Below, in pieces: positions 51,612-60,023 of a DNA stretch of 64,000 nucleotides. Position numbers and translations under genes: made by a program. How positions within the stretch are numbered: position 1 is the stretch's first letter; each line of letters starts with the position of its first letter. Under the pieces are notes generated by a model. It searched no databases. It saw only the letters and a list, made by a program, of their open reading frames with translations, and was not told the DNA's origin. Source of the DNA: Methylobacter sp. (GTDB lineage: Bacteria > Pseudomonadota > Gammaproteobacteria > Methylococcales > Methylomonadaceae); NCBI GenBank assembly GCA_026399025.1, contig JAPLRU010000106.1, positions 1-64,000 on the forward strand, in the 5' to 3' direction.

Positions 51612-52946
51612 CTAACTATTTATTGCCTGATTTTGTTTGATTAATACTTTTCTTAGTACTATAAGATAAGGTATTAAAGTGCATAAAAACCAAGCGATGG
51701 CGCTTCCAAATACGGCGCCGGCCACACCGTATATTTTAATAAGATAGATTGATAAAGCTACGTTTAATATCGCTGTCAATAGCGCCGCAATAATTTGAAT
51801 TTTTATAAGTTGCATCGCGTTAAACAGTGCCGCCAATGCTCCTCCCACGGTGCAAAATATCATCCAAATGCCGCATCCCACTATCAGTTCTATTGATGGA
51901 GTAATATCTTCCCCTATCCATAATTCAAGAACCTTCCTACCTATTATTATCAATACCACAGCCGCCGGAATACTAAGAGACAAAGCCCAATACATGGATT
52001 TAACAAATATCTGTTTCACCCATTGCATATCGCTACCGGCAATGGCTTCGCGATAGGCCGGCCACAGGGGCGTCAATAATAAGTTAAACAGCATTGGAAC
52101 CATTAGAAACAATTTCATGCAAATTGAGTAATTGGTTACCGCTACAATGCCGAGCATATTAGCGATAATCACATTATCGGCTTGCGTCTGGACTATCACC
52201 GCGATTTGCAATACAAAAAACATTCCGCTTACCGCAAAGAGATTTTTTGCGATTGAACGATCCACTTTACCCGGTAACGGGCATAAATCTTTTCGCCGAA
52301 AAAAAAGGTAGTGAATAGTGCTCATAAGATAAGCAAGCAGGGGGCCGCTAAGAAAAGCGATGACAAACCCCACCAAGCCTGCGTCTTTTTGGATAGCGAT
52401 ATATACAAACAGCAACGATAAAATCGATCCCGCCACCGTCCAAAAATTATCCAGATTGCCTTCCTGTAATCCCCGTTGTATTTTGCCGACCAAGGTTATC
52501 AACATGCTCAAAAAAAAGGAGAGCCCAACAATGACCACAATCCTATCTAAATTCGAGTGAGGGTTTATTTCCGTTACGCCGAGCAGTTTGCCCCAAGGAA
52601 CGAAGGGAAATACCGTTAAAAACAGCAGGCAGCCGGTTAATGCCAGCGCCGCTAAAACAAAAAAAGCGGTCGAAACAATGTTGCCAAGGTTATGATTTTT
52701 AGCGCCGCTGGCATGAGCGACTAAATTGATAACGGCGTTACCGGCCCCACCGTCCATGAAGCCCAACATCGCTATTAAGGAAGAAACCGCCACCCACAGA
52801 CCATACTGTTCTTTGCCCAAATAATGTATCGCTAACGGAACCATCAGCAGTGAAACAGCGATAGTAACGATGCGTGCAACGAGACCCGACCAAGCGGTTT
52901 TGATGATTTTATTGCGCCGCTCTTGGGCGCGATTCTGTAAGGTCAT
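51612..52946 (-). CDS. Wzx-type O-antigen/polysaccharide flippase
   Basis: A 444-residue protein with about 12-14 membrane spans of the MATE/MOP polysaccharide transporter class (IVTIAVSLLMVPLAIHYLGK then QYGLWVAVSSL at the start). Such flippases move lipid-linked repeat units across the inner membrane for Wzy-dependent assembly. It is the first gene of the minus-strand polysaccharide run. Its base composition is more AT-rich than the genes from gmd downstream, common for wzx. No wzy polymerase is seen in the window. Confidence 0.88.
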   Translation of the reverse strand: MTLQNRAQERRNKIIKTAWSGLVARIVTIAVSLLMVPLAIHYLGKEQYGLWVAVSSLIAMLGFMDGGAGNAVINLVAHASGAKNHNLGNIVSTAFFVLAALALTGCLLFLTVFPFVPWGKLLGVTEINPHSNLDRIVVIVGLSFFLSMLITLVGKIQRGLQEGNLDNFWTVAGSILSLLFVYIAIQKDAGLVGFVIAFLSGPLLAYLMSTIHYLFFRRKDLCPLPGKVDRSIAKNLFAVSGMFFVLQIAVIVQTQADNVIIANMLGIVAVTNYSICMKLFLMVPMLFNLLLTPLWPAYREAIAGSDMQWVKQIFVKSMYWALSLSIPAAVVLIIIGRKVLELWIGEDITPSIELIVGCGIWMIFCTVGGALAALFNAMQLIKIQIIAALLTAILNVALSIYLIKIYGVAGAVFGSAIAWFLCTLIPYLIVLRKVLIKQNQAINS

Positions 52947-53322
52947 ATCCCTATAATCGATTTGAACTGAAAAAATAACTCGACTGTTTGACGTCCATAG
53001 CGGTCTAGTTAGACTTCAACAGAATTAGCAAAAATTCTGAACTTTCCGATACCCCATAAACAACAAAAATACCGGTAAACTCAACAAGCTGCCCGACACA
53101 ATCCATCATTAAAGTCATGAATGGCGTCAGTTTTCATAAGACGCCAAAGCAAAGAGCTACGTCATTTTACAGATTGAGGCGAACTTTGAAAGAACCTAGG
53201 ACTGAAAATAAAAATCGCCCCCCTTAAAGAATGGAAAGATTGTGCCGCAAGCGTGGTCGCAACAAATACGGCAATGGTCCCAGCTCAAATACCCATCAGC
53301 AACTCTGTAATCCCCCTGAACA
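52947..53322. other. Intergenic region, nothing assigned
   Basis: About 375 bases between the flippase and ybbA. It probably holds the promoter of the polysaccharide operon. A short minus-strand frame at 53196-53393 overlaps the ybbA 3' end and is not convincing. Confidence 0.4.
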
Positions 53323-54009
53323 TCAACCCGCCACAACCCGCCCCGAATCCAACTTAATCGTGCGTTGACAGCGCGCCGCCAAAGCTTGGTCATGCGTCAC
53401 CAGAATTAACGTGGTCTTATTTTCGGAATTAAGCTCGAACAGCAAATCGATAATATGCGCCCCGGTTTTGCTGTCCAGATTTCCGGTCGGCTCGTCGGCA
53501 AATAAAATCGCGGGCCGCGTGACAAAGGCTCGGGCCAAAGCCACGCGCTGTTGCTCGCCGCCGGACAGTTTCTGCGGCGTATGCGATAAACGGTGCGACA
53601 AACCGACTCTGTCCAATAACGCGATAGCGGCCGCTTCGGCGTTTTTGTCGCCGCTTAATTCCAACGGCAGCATCACGTTTTCCAGCGCGGTCAATCCGGG
53701 CAGCAATTGAAACGACTGAAACACAAAGCCGATCAGTTCGTTGCGCATCGCCGCCCTGCCGTCTTCGTCCATTAAAGTCAAACATTTGCCGTTCAAAAAA
53801 ATAGAGCCCGAACTCGGCGTATCCAGCCCGGCCAGCAGGCTGATTAAGGTCGATTTGCCCGAACCGGACTCGCCGACGATGGCAATACTCTCACCGGATT
53901 TGATTATCAAATCTATGGATGACAAGATATGCAGCTTTCCTTCGGACGTGTTGACCGATTTACTCAGGTTTTCCGAGGATATAATGTTGTTTACCGATTG
54001 AGTTTGCAT
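53323..54009 (-). CDS. ybbA: ABC transporter ATP-binding protein, YbbA (LolD-like)
   Basis: About 228 residues. Walker A GESGSGKSTL (about 44), Q-loop VFQSFQLLP, signature LSGGEQQRVALARAF (about 145) and Walker B ILFADEPTGNLD. It is of the MacB/LolD class. ATG 54009 (MQTQSVNN) is chosen; upstream in-frame starts would run into tesA. It is divergent from tesA as in many gammaproteobacteria, but the usual YbbP permease gene does not follow it. The permease is elsewhere or lost. Confidence 0.88.
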   Translation of the reverse strand: MQTQSVNNIISSENLSKSVNTSEGKLHILSSIDLIIKSGESIAIVGESGSGKSTLISLLAGLDTPSSGSIFLNGKCLTLMDEDGRAAMRNELIGFVFQSFQLLPGLTALENVMLPLELSGDKNAEAAAIALLDRVGLSHRLSHTPQKLSGGEQQRVALARAFVTRPAILFADEPTGNLDSKTGAHIIDLLFELNSENKTTLILVTHDQALAARCQRTIKLDSGRVVAG

Positions 54010-54010
54010 A

Positions 54011-54613
54011 ATGACCCAGCTTTTATTTGCCATAATTATTTCGTTAATGTCGATGACCGCTACGGCCAAATCCATTGTTGTATTGGGAGATAGTATCAGT
54101 GCCGGTTACGGAATTGAAGTCTCGCAGGGCTGGGTTGCCTTAGTCCGGCAAAAATTGAATGAAACAGGCGGCGCTTACAGTATCCACAATGAAAGCATCA
54201 GCGGCGATACCACGGCCGGTGGCTTGGCGCGGATAGACCGGGCTCTAAGCTTGCACAAACCGGACATCGTGATCATTGAGCTGGGCGCTAATGACGGCCT
54301 GCGCGGCTTGGCTCCGGCCTTGATAAAAAGCAATCTTGCCGAAATCGCCCGCCGGGCGCAACAAGCCGGCGCCAAGGTTTTGTTGCTGGGCATGAAAATC
54401 CCGCCCAGTTACGGTAAGCGTTACACCGATCTTTTTTATAATATTTACCCGCAGTTAGCCGCCGAACTGGCCGTTCCCTATGTACCTTTCATCATGGAAG
54501 ATGTCGCACTGGACAAGGACATGATGCAAGCGGACCGGGTGCATCCCAATGCCAAAGGACAGCCGTTTATTGCGGATAGAGTATGGCCGCAACTATTGCC
54601 GCTATTAAAATAA
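54011..54613 (+). CDS. tesA: TesA-like multifunctional esterase/thioesterase/lysophospholipase
   Basis: A 200-residue periplasmic GDSL hydrolase with a signal peptide (LLFAIIISLMSMTATA). The four SGNH blocks are present: VLGDSISAGYG (Ser, about 25), the ISGDTTAGG Gly, ELGANDGLRG (Asn) and DRVHPNAKGQ (Asp-His, about 177). TesA cleaves acyl-CoA, esters and lysophospholipids. Its ATG lies one base from the ybbA ATG on the other strand, so both genes must share or interleave their control region. Confidence 0.93.
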   Translation: MTQLLFAIIISLMSMTATAKSIVVLGDSISAGYGIEVSQGWVALVRQKLNETGGAYSIHNESISGDTTAGGLARIDRALSLHKPDIVIIELGANDGLRGLAPALIKSNLAEIARRAQQAGAKVLLLGMKIPPSYGKRYTDLFYNIYPQLAAELAVPYVPFIMEDVALDKDMMQADRVHPNAKGQPFIADRVWPQLLPLLK

Positions 54614-54642
54614 CAACAACTTCAACAAGAAGAGTACAACCC

Positions 54643-55071
54643 ATGAAAGCACTAACACTCGAAAAAGCCAATATCATCATAAATACCGCGACCAATAAAG
54701 CCCGTAAACTCAATATGGCGCCGATTACCGTGGTGGTTTTAGATGAGGCGGGCCATTTAAAAGCCATGCAGCGCGAAGACGGCGCGACCATGATCAGACA
54801 GCAAATCGCCACCGCTAAAGCCTGGGGCGCGGTCAGCATGGGCATCTCCTCGCGCAGTTTGGCCAGCGTTGCCGGAGAACGGCCCGATTTTATGAATGCG
54901 TTGATCAATATGGCGGAGGGGAAAATCATGCCGGTTCCGGGCGGCGTTTTGATTCGCGATACCAAAAATAATCTGATCGGCGCAGTCGGCATCAGCGGCG
55001 ATATTTCCGATCAGGACGAACGCTGTGCGATTGCCGGTATCGAGGCGGTGGGCTTTATTGCGGGGGTTTGA
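54643..55071 (+). CDS. GlcG/HbpS-family protein
   Basis: A 142-residue protein of the DUF336 (GlcG/HbpS) family: MAPITVVVLDEAGHLKAMQR (about 25-44) and PVPGGVLIRD (about 106-115), then IGAVGISGDISDQDERCA at the end. Some relatives bind haem or corrinoids; others have no known ligand. The start ATG 54643 follows AAGAAGAG. It comes 30 bases after tesA in the same direction and may be co-transcribed. Function not readable from sequence. Confidence 0.85.
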   Translation: MKALTLEKANIIINTATNKARKLNMAPITVVVLDEAGHLKAMQREDGATMIRQQIATAKAWGAVSMGISSRSLASVAGERPDFMNALINMAEGKIMPVPGGVLIRDTKNNLIGAVGISGDISDQDERCAIAGIEAVGFIAGV

Positions 55072-55188
55072 TCGTTGGTCAAATAGGCGGCTATCGAGCT
55101 GTCCTGTCCCAATAAAACCGGAATATAATCGCATCTGGCTTGCTGATCTAAAGCTATTTCAAATCCAACCTTATAAAATACCTACACC

Positions 55189-55734
55189 ATGCAAATTCAT
55201 ACTACCGAGATACCCGACGTACTCATCATCGAACCCAAGGTTTTCGGCGACGACCGCGGTTTTTTTTACGAAAGCTTCAATGCCCGCCGCTTTGCAGAAC
55301 TGACCGGCGCCAGCGCCCATTTTGTTCAAGATAACCATTCGAAATCCGCCCAACATGTTCTGCGCGGCCTGCATTACCAAATTCAGCAAGCTCAAGGCAA
55401 GCTGGTGCGCGTGGTTGCGGGCGAGGTGTTTGACGTGGCGGTCGATATTCGCAAAAATTCGGCGACCTTCGGCCGTTGGGTCGGGGTAACGCTTTCCGCC
55501 GACAATAAACGCCAGTTGTGGATACCCGAAGGCTTTGCGCACGGCTTCGTGGTTATCAGCGAATCGGCGGAATTTCTTTATAAAACCACCGACTATTGGG
55601 CGCCGGAGCATGAACGCAGCATTTTGTGGAATGACCCGGCTATCGGCATTGAATGGCCGATAAACGCCGAACCTATTTTGTCGGGTAAAGATAAAGAGGG
55701 CAAATTGCTTAAAGATGCGGAAGTGTTTGACTAG
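55189..55734 (+). CDS. rfbC: dTDP-4-dehydrorhamnose 3,5-epimerase
   Basis: A 181-residue cupin that epimerises the 4-keto sugar on the way to dTDP-L-rhamnose. HVLRGLHYQIQQAQGKLVRV (about 62-81) holds the catalytic His, VAVDIRKNSATFGRWVG the substrate-binding stretch and YKTTDYWAPEHER the Tyr/Glu region. rfbA, rfbB and rfbD are not adjacent, so the rest of the pathway must lie elsewhere. It is on the opposite strand from the polysaccharide cluster. Confidence 0.95.
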   Translation: MQIHTTEIPDVLIIEPKVFGDDRGFFYESFNARRFAELTGASAHFVQDNHSKSAQHVLRGLHYQIQQAQGKLVRVVAGEVFDVAVDIRKNSATFGRWVGVTLSADNKRQLWIPEGFAHGFVVISESAEFLYKTTDYWAPEHERSILWNDPAIGIEWPINAEPILSGKDKEGKLLKDAEVFD

Positions 55735-55792
55735 GGATTTTGCTGACCGGCAGCCGTGCGGGCGATTGGGGACGGGTCGTAGCGGCTCTGAG

Positions 55793-55820
55793 CTAAGGAT
55801 AAGGATAAGGATAAGGATCG
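55793..55820 (+). repeat. TAAGGA short tandem repeat
   Basis: TAAGGA is repeated four times in a row just after rfbC. The number of units could vary by slippage. It is in non-coding DNA before the pqiA-like gene. Confidence 0.8.
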
Positions 55821-55962
55821 CTACATCAAACTCACCATGAGCGAAAACAAGAGCCGTAACTATCAGGGCTTAAAAACGCCGTAACGTAGATTATTTATGA
55901 TGTGCCTTGGTTTATCATAAGCCTATGCGTTTTATTTTTACTGGACTCATCTCAATCGCCAC

Positions 55963-56574
55963 ATGACCCCAACCAACCTCATCGCTTGCCCCGAGTGCGA
56001 TTTATTGCTGAATCCCGCCGCCCCCGTGGTCGGCGACAAGGCGCACTGCCCCCGTTGCGGTTATCTATTGCAACGGCCGCGCAAACAAAGCATTGAGCGC
56101 GTTTTTGCCTTGTCTATAGCCGGATTGATCTTGATGTTCCCGGCCAATCTGATGCCGCTGATCGGTATCAAAGTGTTGGGTACGACTAAAGACGGTACCT
56201 TGTGGTCGGGCGTGGTGATGCTGGTTGAAGAACACATGTGGGGCGTTGCGGTGCTGGTGTTTTTTTCCAGCATTTTGTTTCCGCTGTTAAACATTATTTT
56301 GTCTTTACTGATCAGTTCTCATCTTTATTTTAATCGACCGAACCGGCATTTGGCGCAGTGGATGCGCTGGTTGCAACACATCGATGAATGGGCGATGCTG
56401 GAGATTTATATGCTGGGCATTATTGTCGCCGGCGTAAAACTGGCATCAATGGCCGAGCTTCACTTCAGCCTCGGGCTTTACGCATTTGTTGCGCTACTGA
56501 TTGTAACCGGTATGTTGGCCAGCAGCCTGGACAAGACGCTGTTCTGGCGGCACATCGGGCGATTAAGACCATGA
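55963..56574 (+). CDS. pqiA: PqiA-like membrane protein, first copy
   Basis: A 203-residue half-size PqiA: a zinc ribbon (CPEC...CPRC, about 9-31) and four membrane spans, with the family motif FPANLMPLI (about 58-66). In E. coli one protein carries two such halves; here they are two genes overlapping by ATGA. The set works with the MCE protein PqiB and lipoprotein PqiC in lipid transport between the membranes. Confidence 0.9.
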   Translation: MTPTNLIACPECDLLLNPAAPVVGDKAHCPRCGYLLQRPRKQSIERVFALSIAGLILMFPANLMPLIGIKVLGTTKDGTLWSGVVMLVEEHMWGVAVLVFFSSILFPLLNIILSLLISSHLYFNRPNRHLAQWMRWLQHIDEWAMLEIYMLGIIVAGVKLASMAELHFSLGLYAFVALLIVTGMLASSLDKTLFWRHIGRLRP

Positions 56575-57182
56575 CCTCCCAAAAGACCGCCCTGGCTCAG
56601 GGCTTTATCCGCTGCCATGATTGCGGTTGTTTATCGAAACAAGCCGAGCAAAATAATCACTGCCCGTTATGCGGCGGCCGCTTGCATCCACGCTTGCCCA
56701 ACAGCTTCCAACGCACCGCCGCCTTGCTGTTAAGCGCCTTTTTCCTGTATATCCCGGCCAATATTTTTCCGATCATGACTTATACCCGCTTAGGCGTCGG
56801 CGAACCGCACACCATTATCGGCGGCATTTTTGCGCTGATTAACGGCGGTATGGTGCCCGTAGCCCTGTTGGTTCTGGTTGCCAGTATTTTGGTGCCGTTG
56901 TTAAAACTGCTGGGCATCGGTTTATTGCTGCTTAACGTGCATTATCGCTGGCAAGCCCATCCCAAGAAATGGACTATGATGTACCGTATTATCGCTTTTG
57001 TCGGTCGCTGGTCGATGCTGGATATTTTTATGATTTCGATTCTGGTGTCTTTAGTCGATATGGAAGGCGTGGCAAAAGTGATCGCGGGACCGGCGGCCAC
57101 CGCATTTGCTGCGGTGGTGGTGTTAACCATGTTTGCCGCCAAAACTTTCGATCCAAGATTACTATGGGATAAGCAAGACTAA
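56571..57182 (+). CDS. pqiA: PqiA-like membrane protein, second copy
   Basis: A 203-residue second half: zinc ribbon CHDCGC...CPLCGG (about 16-37), then IPANIFPIMTYTRLG, the same Pro-Ala-Asn motif as in the first copy, and four spans. Its ATG overlaps the first copy's stop by 4 bases, so the two are translationally coupled. Split pqiA genes are common outside enterobacteria. The longer open frame upstream is not coding. Confidence 0.9.
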   Translation: MTSQKTALAQGFIRCHDCGCLSKQAEQNNHCPLCGGRLHPRLPNSFQRTAALLLSAFFLYIPANIFPIMTYTRLGVGEPHTIIGGIFALINGGMVPVALLVLVASILVPLLKLLGIGLLLLNVHYRWQAHPKKWTMMYRIIAFVGRWSMLDIFMISILVSLVDMEGVAKVIAGPAATAFAAVVVLTMFAAKTFDPRLLWDKQD

Positions 57183-57183
57183 A

Positions 57184-58764
57184 ATGAATGACTTTATCGA
57201 CCTCGATGCGTCGGAAGTGACCATCAATAAAAAAACCGAATGGCCTGTGGTCTGGCTTTTGCCCTTGATTGCGCTGCTGGTCAGCGGCTGGTTAATTGCC
57301 AAATCGTATAGTGAAAAAGGCCCCGTTATCACCATCAGCTTTCCGACTGCGGAAGGTTTGGAAGTGGATAAAACCAAAATCAAATACTTGGATGTGGAAG
57401 TGGGCAAAGTCACTGCCATTTCCATCAGTGACGATTTAAAAACCATTTTGCTGACCGCGCAAATGAACAGCACGGCGGCCGGTTATTTGAAAAAAAACAC
57501 CCTGTTCTGGGTGGTGCGTCCGCAAGTAGGCTTGGGTGGCATTTCAGGCTTGGGAACCTTGCTGTCCGGACCTTATATCGAAATTAAACCCGGCGATGGC
57601 GACAAACAAGACCATTTTACCGGACTCAGCATTCCGCCCTTGCTCAAAAACAACGCCGAAGGCACCCACTTCATTCTGGAAACCAATAATCTCGGCTCCA
57701 TGAAACCGGGCACCCCGATTAATTTTCACGGCATCACCGTCGGTGAAGTGCTCAGCCACAAATTATCCGATGAAGCCAATGCGATACGCTTGAGCGTGTT
57801 TATCAACAAACCCTACGATCAATTCGTCAGAAAAAATACCCGTTTTTGGATAGACAGCGGCATCGATTTATCCGCCGGGGCCGATGGCTTTAAAGTCCGC
57901 ACCGGCCCGTTAATTTCCTTATTAAGCGGCGGCATTGCTTTTCGCGCCTCGGCTGAGGATAAGGTTGAAGACATCCAAACCGAAAACAGCGTTTTTCCGC
58001 TGTACGACACCTACACGCTATCGACCCAGATTGTTTATCAAAACACCTTAAAATACGTCATGTATTTTAACGGCTCGGTTCGCGGCTTAACCGTAGGCGC
58101 GCCGGTGCAGTTGCGCGGTATCGCCATCGGCAAAGTCACCGACATCAACCTGGAGCTGGACAAAAAGACTGCTGAAATCCACATTCCGGTCACCGTGGAA
58201 CTGGAGCCGGATCGTATCAAGGAAATCAATAACGAAAAAAACATCAGCGATAAGGACGTCATGGAGCAACTGATTAAAAAAGGTTTGCGCGCGCAATTGC
58301 AGACCGGCAGCCTATTGACCGGGCAGTTGCTGGTCGATCTTGATTTTCATCCGAAAAGCAAGATCGTGTTAAGCGACAACAAAAGCATTTATCCGGAGTT
58401 TCCGACCACCGCCAGTTCGTTGGATCAGTTTACCCATTCCGCCAACATCATTATGGATAAAATCGCCAAACTACCGCTGGAGGATTTGACCGCCGAGGCC
58501 AATAAAACCCTGCAATCGCTGCAAGGCACCTCCAAAGCGGCGACCGGGATGTTGACCACCGCGCAAAGCACACTGGATACCGCCGACAAAACCATGGCTT
58601 CCGCGCATCAAGTCTTAAACGCGCTGGAACCCGGCTCCACCACCCACTACGAGCTGGAGCAATTGCTGCAAGAACTGACCCAGGCGGCAAGCTCGGTCAA
58701 GCAACTGACCGATTACCTGGAACAAAATCCCAATTCATTAATTCGCGGCAAAACAGAGCAGTAA
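57184..58764 (+). CDS. pqiB: PqiB-type MCE protein
   Basis: A 526-residue protein with one N-terminal membrane span (VVWLLPLIALLVSGWLIAKS, about 20-39) and three MCE/MlaD domains (about 45-135, 160-260, 285-390). A long alpha-helical C-terminus (about 410-510; repeated TLQSLQGTS, TLDTADKTM) forms the needle-like channel. It bridges the inner and outer membranes for lipid transport. The start at 57184 is one base after the pqiA stop (TAAAATG). Confidence 0.95.
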   Translation: MNDFIDLDASEVTINKKTEWPVVWLLPLIALLVSGWLIAKSYSEKGPVITISFPTAEGLEVDKTKIKYLDVEVGKVTAISISDDLKTILLTAQMNSTAAGYLKKNTLFWVVRPQVGLGGISGLGTLLSGPYIEIKPGDGDKQDHFTGLSIPPLLKNNAEGTHFILETNNLGSMKPGTPINFHGITVGEVLSHKLSDEANAIRLSVFINKPYDQFVRKNTRFWIDSGIDLSAGADGFKVRTGPLISLLSGGIAFRASAEDKVEDIQTENSVFPLYDTYTLSTQIVYQNTLKYVMYFNGSVRGLTVGAPVQLRGIAIGKVTDINLELDKKTAEIHIPVTVELEPDRIKEINNEKNISDKDVMEQLIKKGLRAQLQTGSLLTGQLLVDLDFHPKSKIVLSDNKSIYPEFPTTASSLDQFTHSANIIMDKIAKLPLEDLTAEANKTLQSLQGTSKAATGMLTTAQSTLDTADKTMASAHQVLNALEPGSTTHYELEQLLQELTQAASSVKQLTDYLEQNPNSLIRGKTEQ

Positions 58765-58766
58765 CT

Positions 58767-59363
58767 ATGGCAAATCCACTCTCAAAATGGTTCATCGCAG
58801 TATCGGCCGCAACCCTGCTATCGGCCTGCATGTCAACGCCGCCCACCCATTTTTATGTGCTGGAAGCGCTCAGCGAAGCGCCTGCATCGTCAACCGTAAC
58901 GGAAAAAAAACGCCAAATCGGCATCGGTCCGGTATCGATACCGACATTATTGGAGCGCAAGCAAATCGTCACCCGAACCCCGGATAACAGCGTCACCATC
59001 GCCGAATTCCATCAATGGGCAGCGCCGTTAAAAGACAGCGTCGCACAGGTCATAAGCCATAATCTGGCGACCTTGCAAAGCAACGATTTGATTAGGACGT
59101 ATCCCTGGAGCGCCTACGGAGCGGTGGATTATCGCATCATCATAGACCTTATCCGCTTCGATACCCGCCCCGAACAAAGCGTAAACCTTGAAGCCAATTG
59201 GGCGATCATGGATGAAAAAAACCATGCCTTACTACGCAACGGCCACTCGAAAATCGAACACACACTGGGTGATTCGTCGTATCCGTCTTCCGTCAAAGCG
59301 CTCAGTAAAGTGCTTAGCGATTTCAGTCTGGAATTATCCCAAGCGCTGGGGCAAATACCGTAA
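58767..59363 (+). CDS. pqiC: PqiC-type outer-membrane lipoprotein
   Basis: A 198-residue lipoprotein with a signal ending in LLSAC (Cys about 21) and the ABC-type transport auxiliary (DUF330) fold: THFYVLEAL, IGIGPVSIPTLLERKQIVTR and the LKDSVAQVISHNLA segment. It anchors the PqiB tube at the outer membrane. It starts 2 bases after pqiB and closes the operon. Confidence 0.92.
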   Translation: MANPLSKWFIAVSAATLLSACMSTPPTHFYVLEALSEAPASSTVTEKKRQIGIGPVSIPTLLERKQIVTRTPDNSVTIAEFHQWAAPLKDSVAQVISHNLATLQSNDLIRTYPWSAYGAVDYRIIIDLIRFDTRPEQSVNLEANWAIMDEKNHALLRNGHSKIEHTLGDSSYPSSVKALSKVLSDFSLELSQALGQIP

Positions 59364-59465
59364 AGACCTTACAGAACAGGCTCTGCGTGTAGGGCCGAGG
59401 CATTTTGTTCTTGGATTTAGCGAATAAATCCTTTAGAATTGCTCGGAATTGTTGATCATGCAATT

Positions 59466-59541
59466 GGGATGTTAGCTCAGTTGGTAGAGCAGTGGACTCT
59501 TAATCCATGGGTCCAGGGTTCGAATCCCTGACGTCCCACCA
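59466..59541 (+). tRNA. tRNA-Lys (CTT)
   Basis: A complete 76-nt cloverleaf: GGGATGT acceptor, TAGCTCAGTTGGTAGAGC D-arm, anticodon loop ACTCTTAATCC (CTT), T-arm AGGGTTCGAATCCCT and encoded CCA. Confidence 0.97.
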
Positions 59542-59549
59542 ATACTTTC

Positions 59550-59587
59550 AAGGCCTTACCGGTTTATCTTGGTAAGGCCTTTTTTGT
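59550..59587 (+). terminator. Rho-independent terminator of tRNA-Lys
   Basis: AAGGCCTTACC pairs with GGTAAGGCCTT across a short loop, followed by TTTTTTG. It starts 8 bases after the tRNA. Part of the stem (AAGGCCTTA) recurs beside the tRNA fragment near 31398. Confidence 0.9.
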
Positions 59588-59597
59588 TTTCAGCGTC

Positions 59598-59619
59598 ATG
59601 TAACCAGTATGTAACCGCA
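59598..59619 (+). repeat. 11-bp tandem direct repeat (locus C)
   Basis: ATGTAACCAGT is followed directly by ATGTAACCGCA (59598-59608, 59609-59619), 11-base period, between the tRNA-Lys terminator and the 58-nt repeat. Same layout as at tRNA-Arg. Confidence 0.65.
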
Positions 59620-59663
59620 TTTACTCAATAGCTTAGGCCTAACCGTAAATATTTAATCTATAT

Positions 59664-59721
59664 AAAAACACCCGCAACACTTGCCAACAATTCAGGCACA
59701 AAAAAGCCGGTGTTACCCGGC
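59664..59721 (-). repeat. 58-nt tRNA-downstream repeat, copy C
   Basis: The reverse complement of this segment equals 31285-31342 at all 58 bases. It lies about 120 bases beyond tRNA-Lys, in the same orientation relative to the tRNA as the other two copies. Confidence 0.9.
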
Positions 59722-59774
59722 TTTGGTTATTATGGGTTCTCCAATTTGAACCCAGTTATGGTTTCAGAGCAAAT

Positions 59775-59990
59775 CTAGCGCCCGTAAATGATGCAATCGG
59801 ATACGCCATAAATAGTGGTTATTGCATTGATGCCAATCAGCACCTTTTGTTTATCCCTATCATCAATGTATCGAAGAAGCGCTATATCCTTGATGCTAAG
59901 TTCTGCCTCCAAGACCTTTTCTTCTGCGCGCTTATTGATCGGCGTTCGCTTTAAAGCTCCGGGGGATTTCAAAAACAAAGAATCCATCAT
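59775..59990 (-). CDS. Small protein of unknown function (about 71 residues)
   Basis: Start at ATG 59990 with AAGGA upstream (the frame runs on to an ATG two codons earlier). The sequence has a charged helix (AEEKVLEAELSIKDIALLRYID) and ends in ITTIYGVSDCIIYGR. No domain recognised. It lies in the accessory patch after tRNA-Lys, on the same strand as higBA. Confidence 0.5.
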   Translation of the reverse strand: MMDSLFLKSPGALKRTPINKRAEEKVLEAELSIKDIALLRYIDDRDKQKVLIGINAITTIYGVSDCIIYGR

Positions 59991-60023
59991 GCACATCCTT
60001 AAAATAACTTAATTATGCTGCTA

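Noticed and set aside
53196-53393. 65-codon minus-strand open frame after ybbA, considered as a remnant of the missing permease
   Set aside because: It overlaps the ybbA coding end in another frame and shows no membrane segment or permease motif.
56388-56570. Longer N-terminus for the second pqiA-like gene
   Set aside because: The upstream part is out-of-frame translation of the first pqiA-like gene; the overlap ATG at 56571 gives the normal N-terminus.
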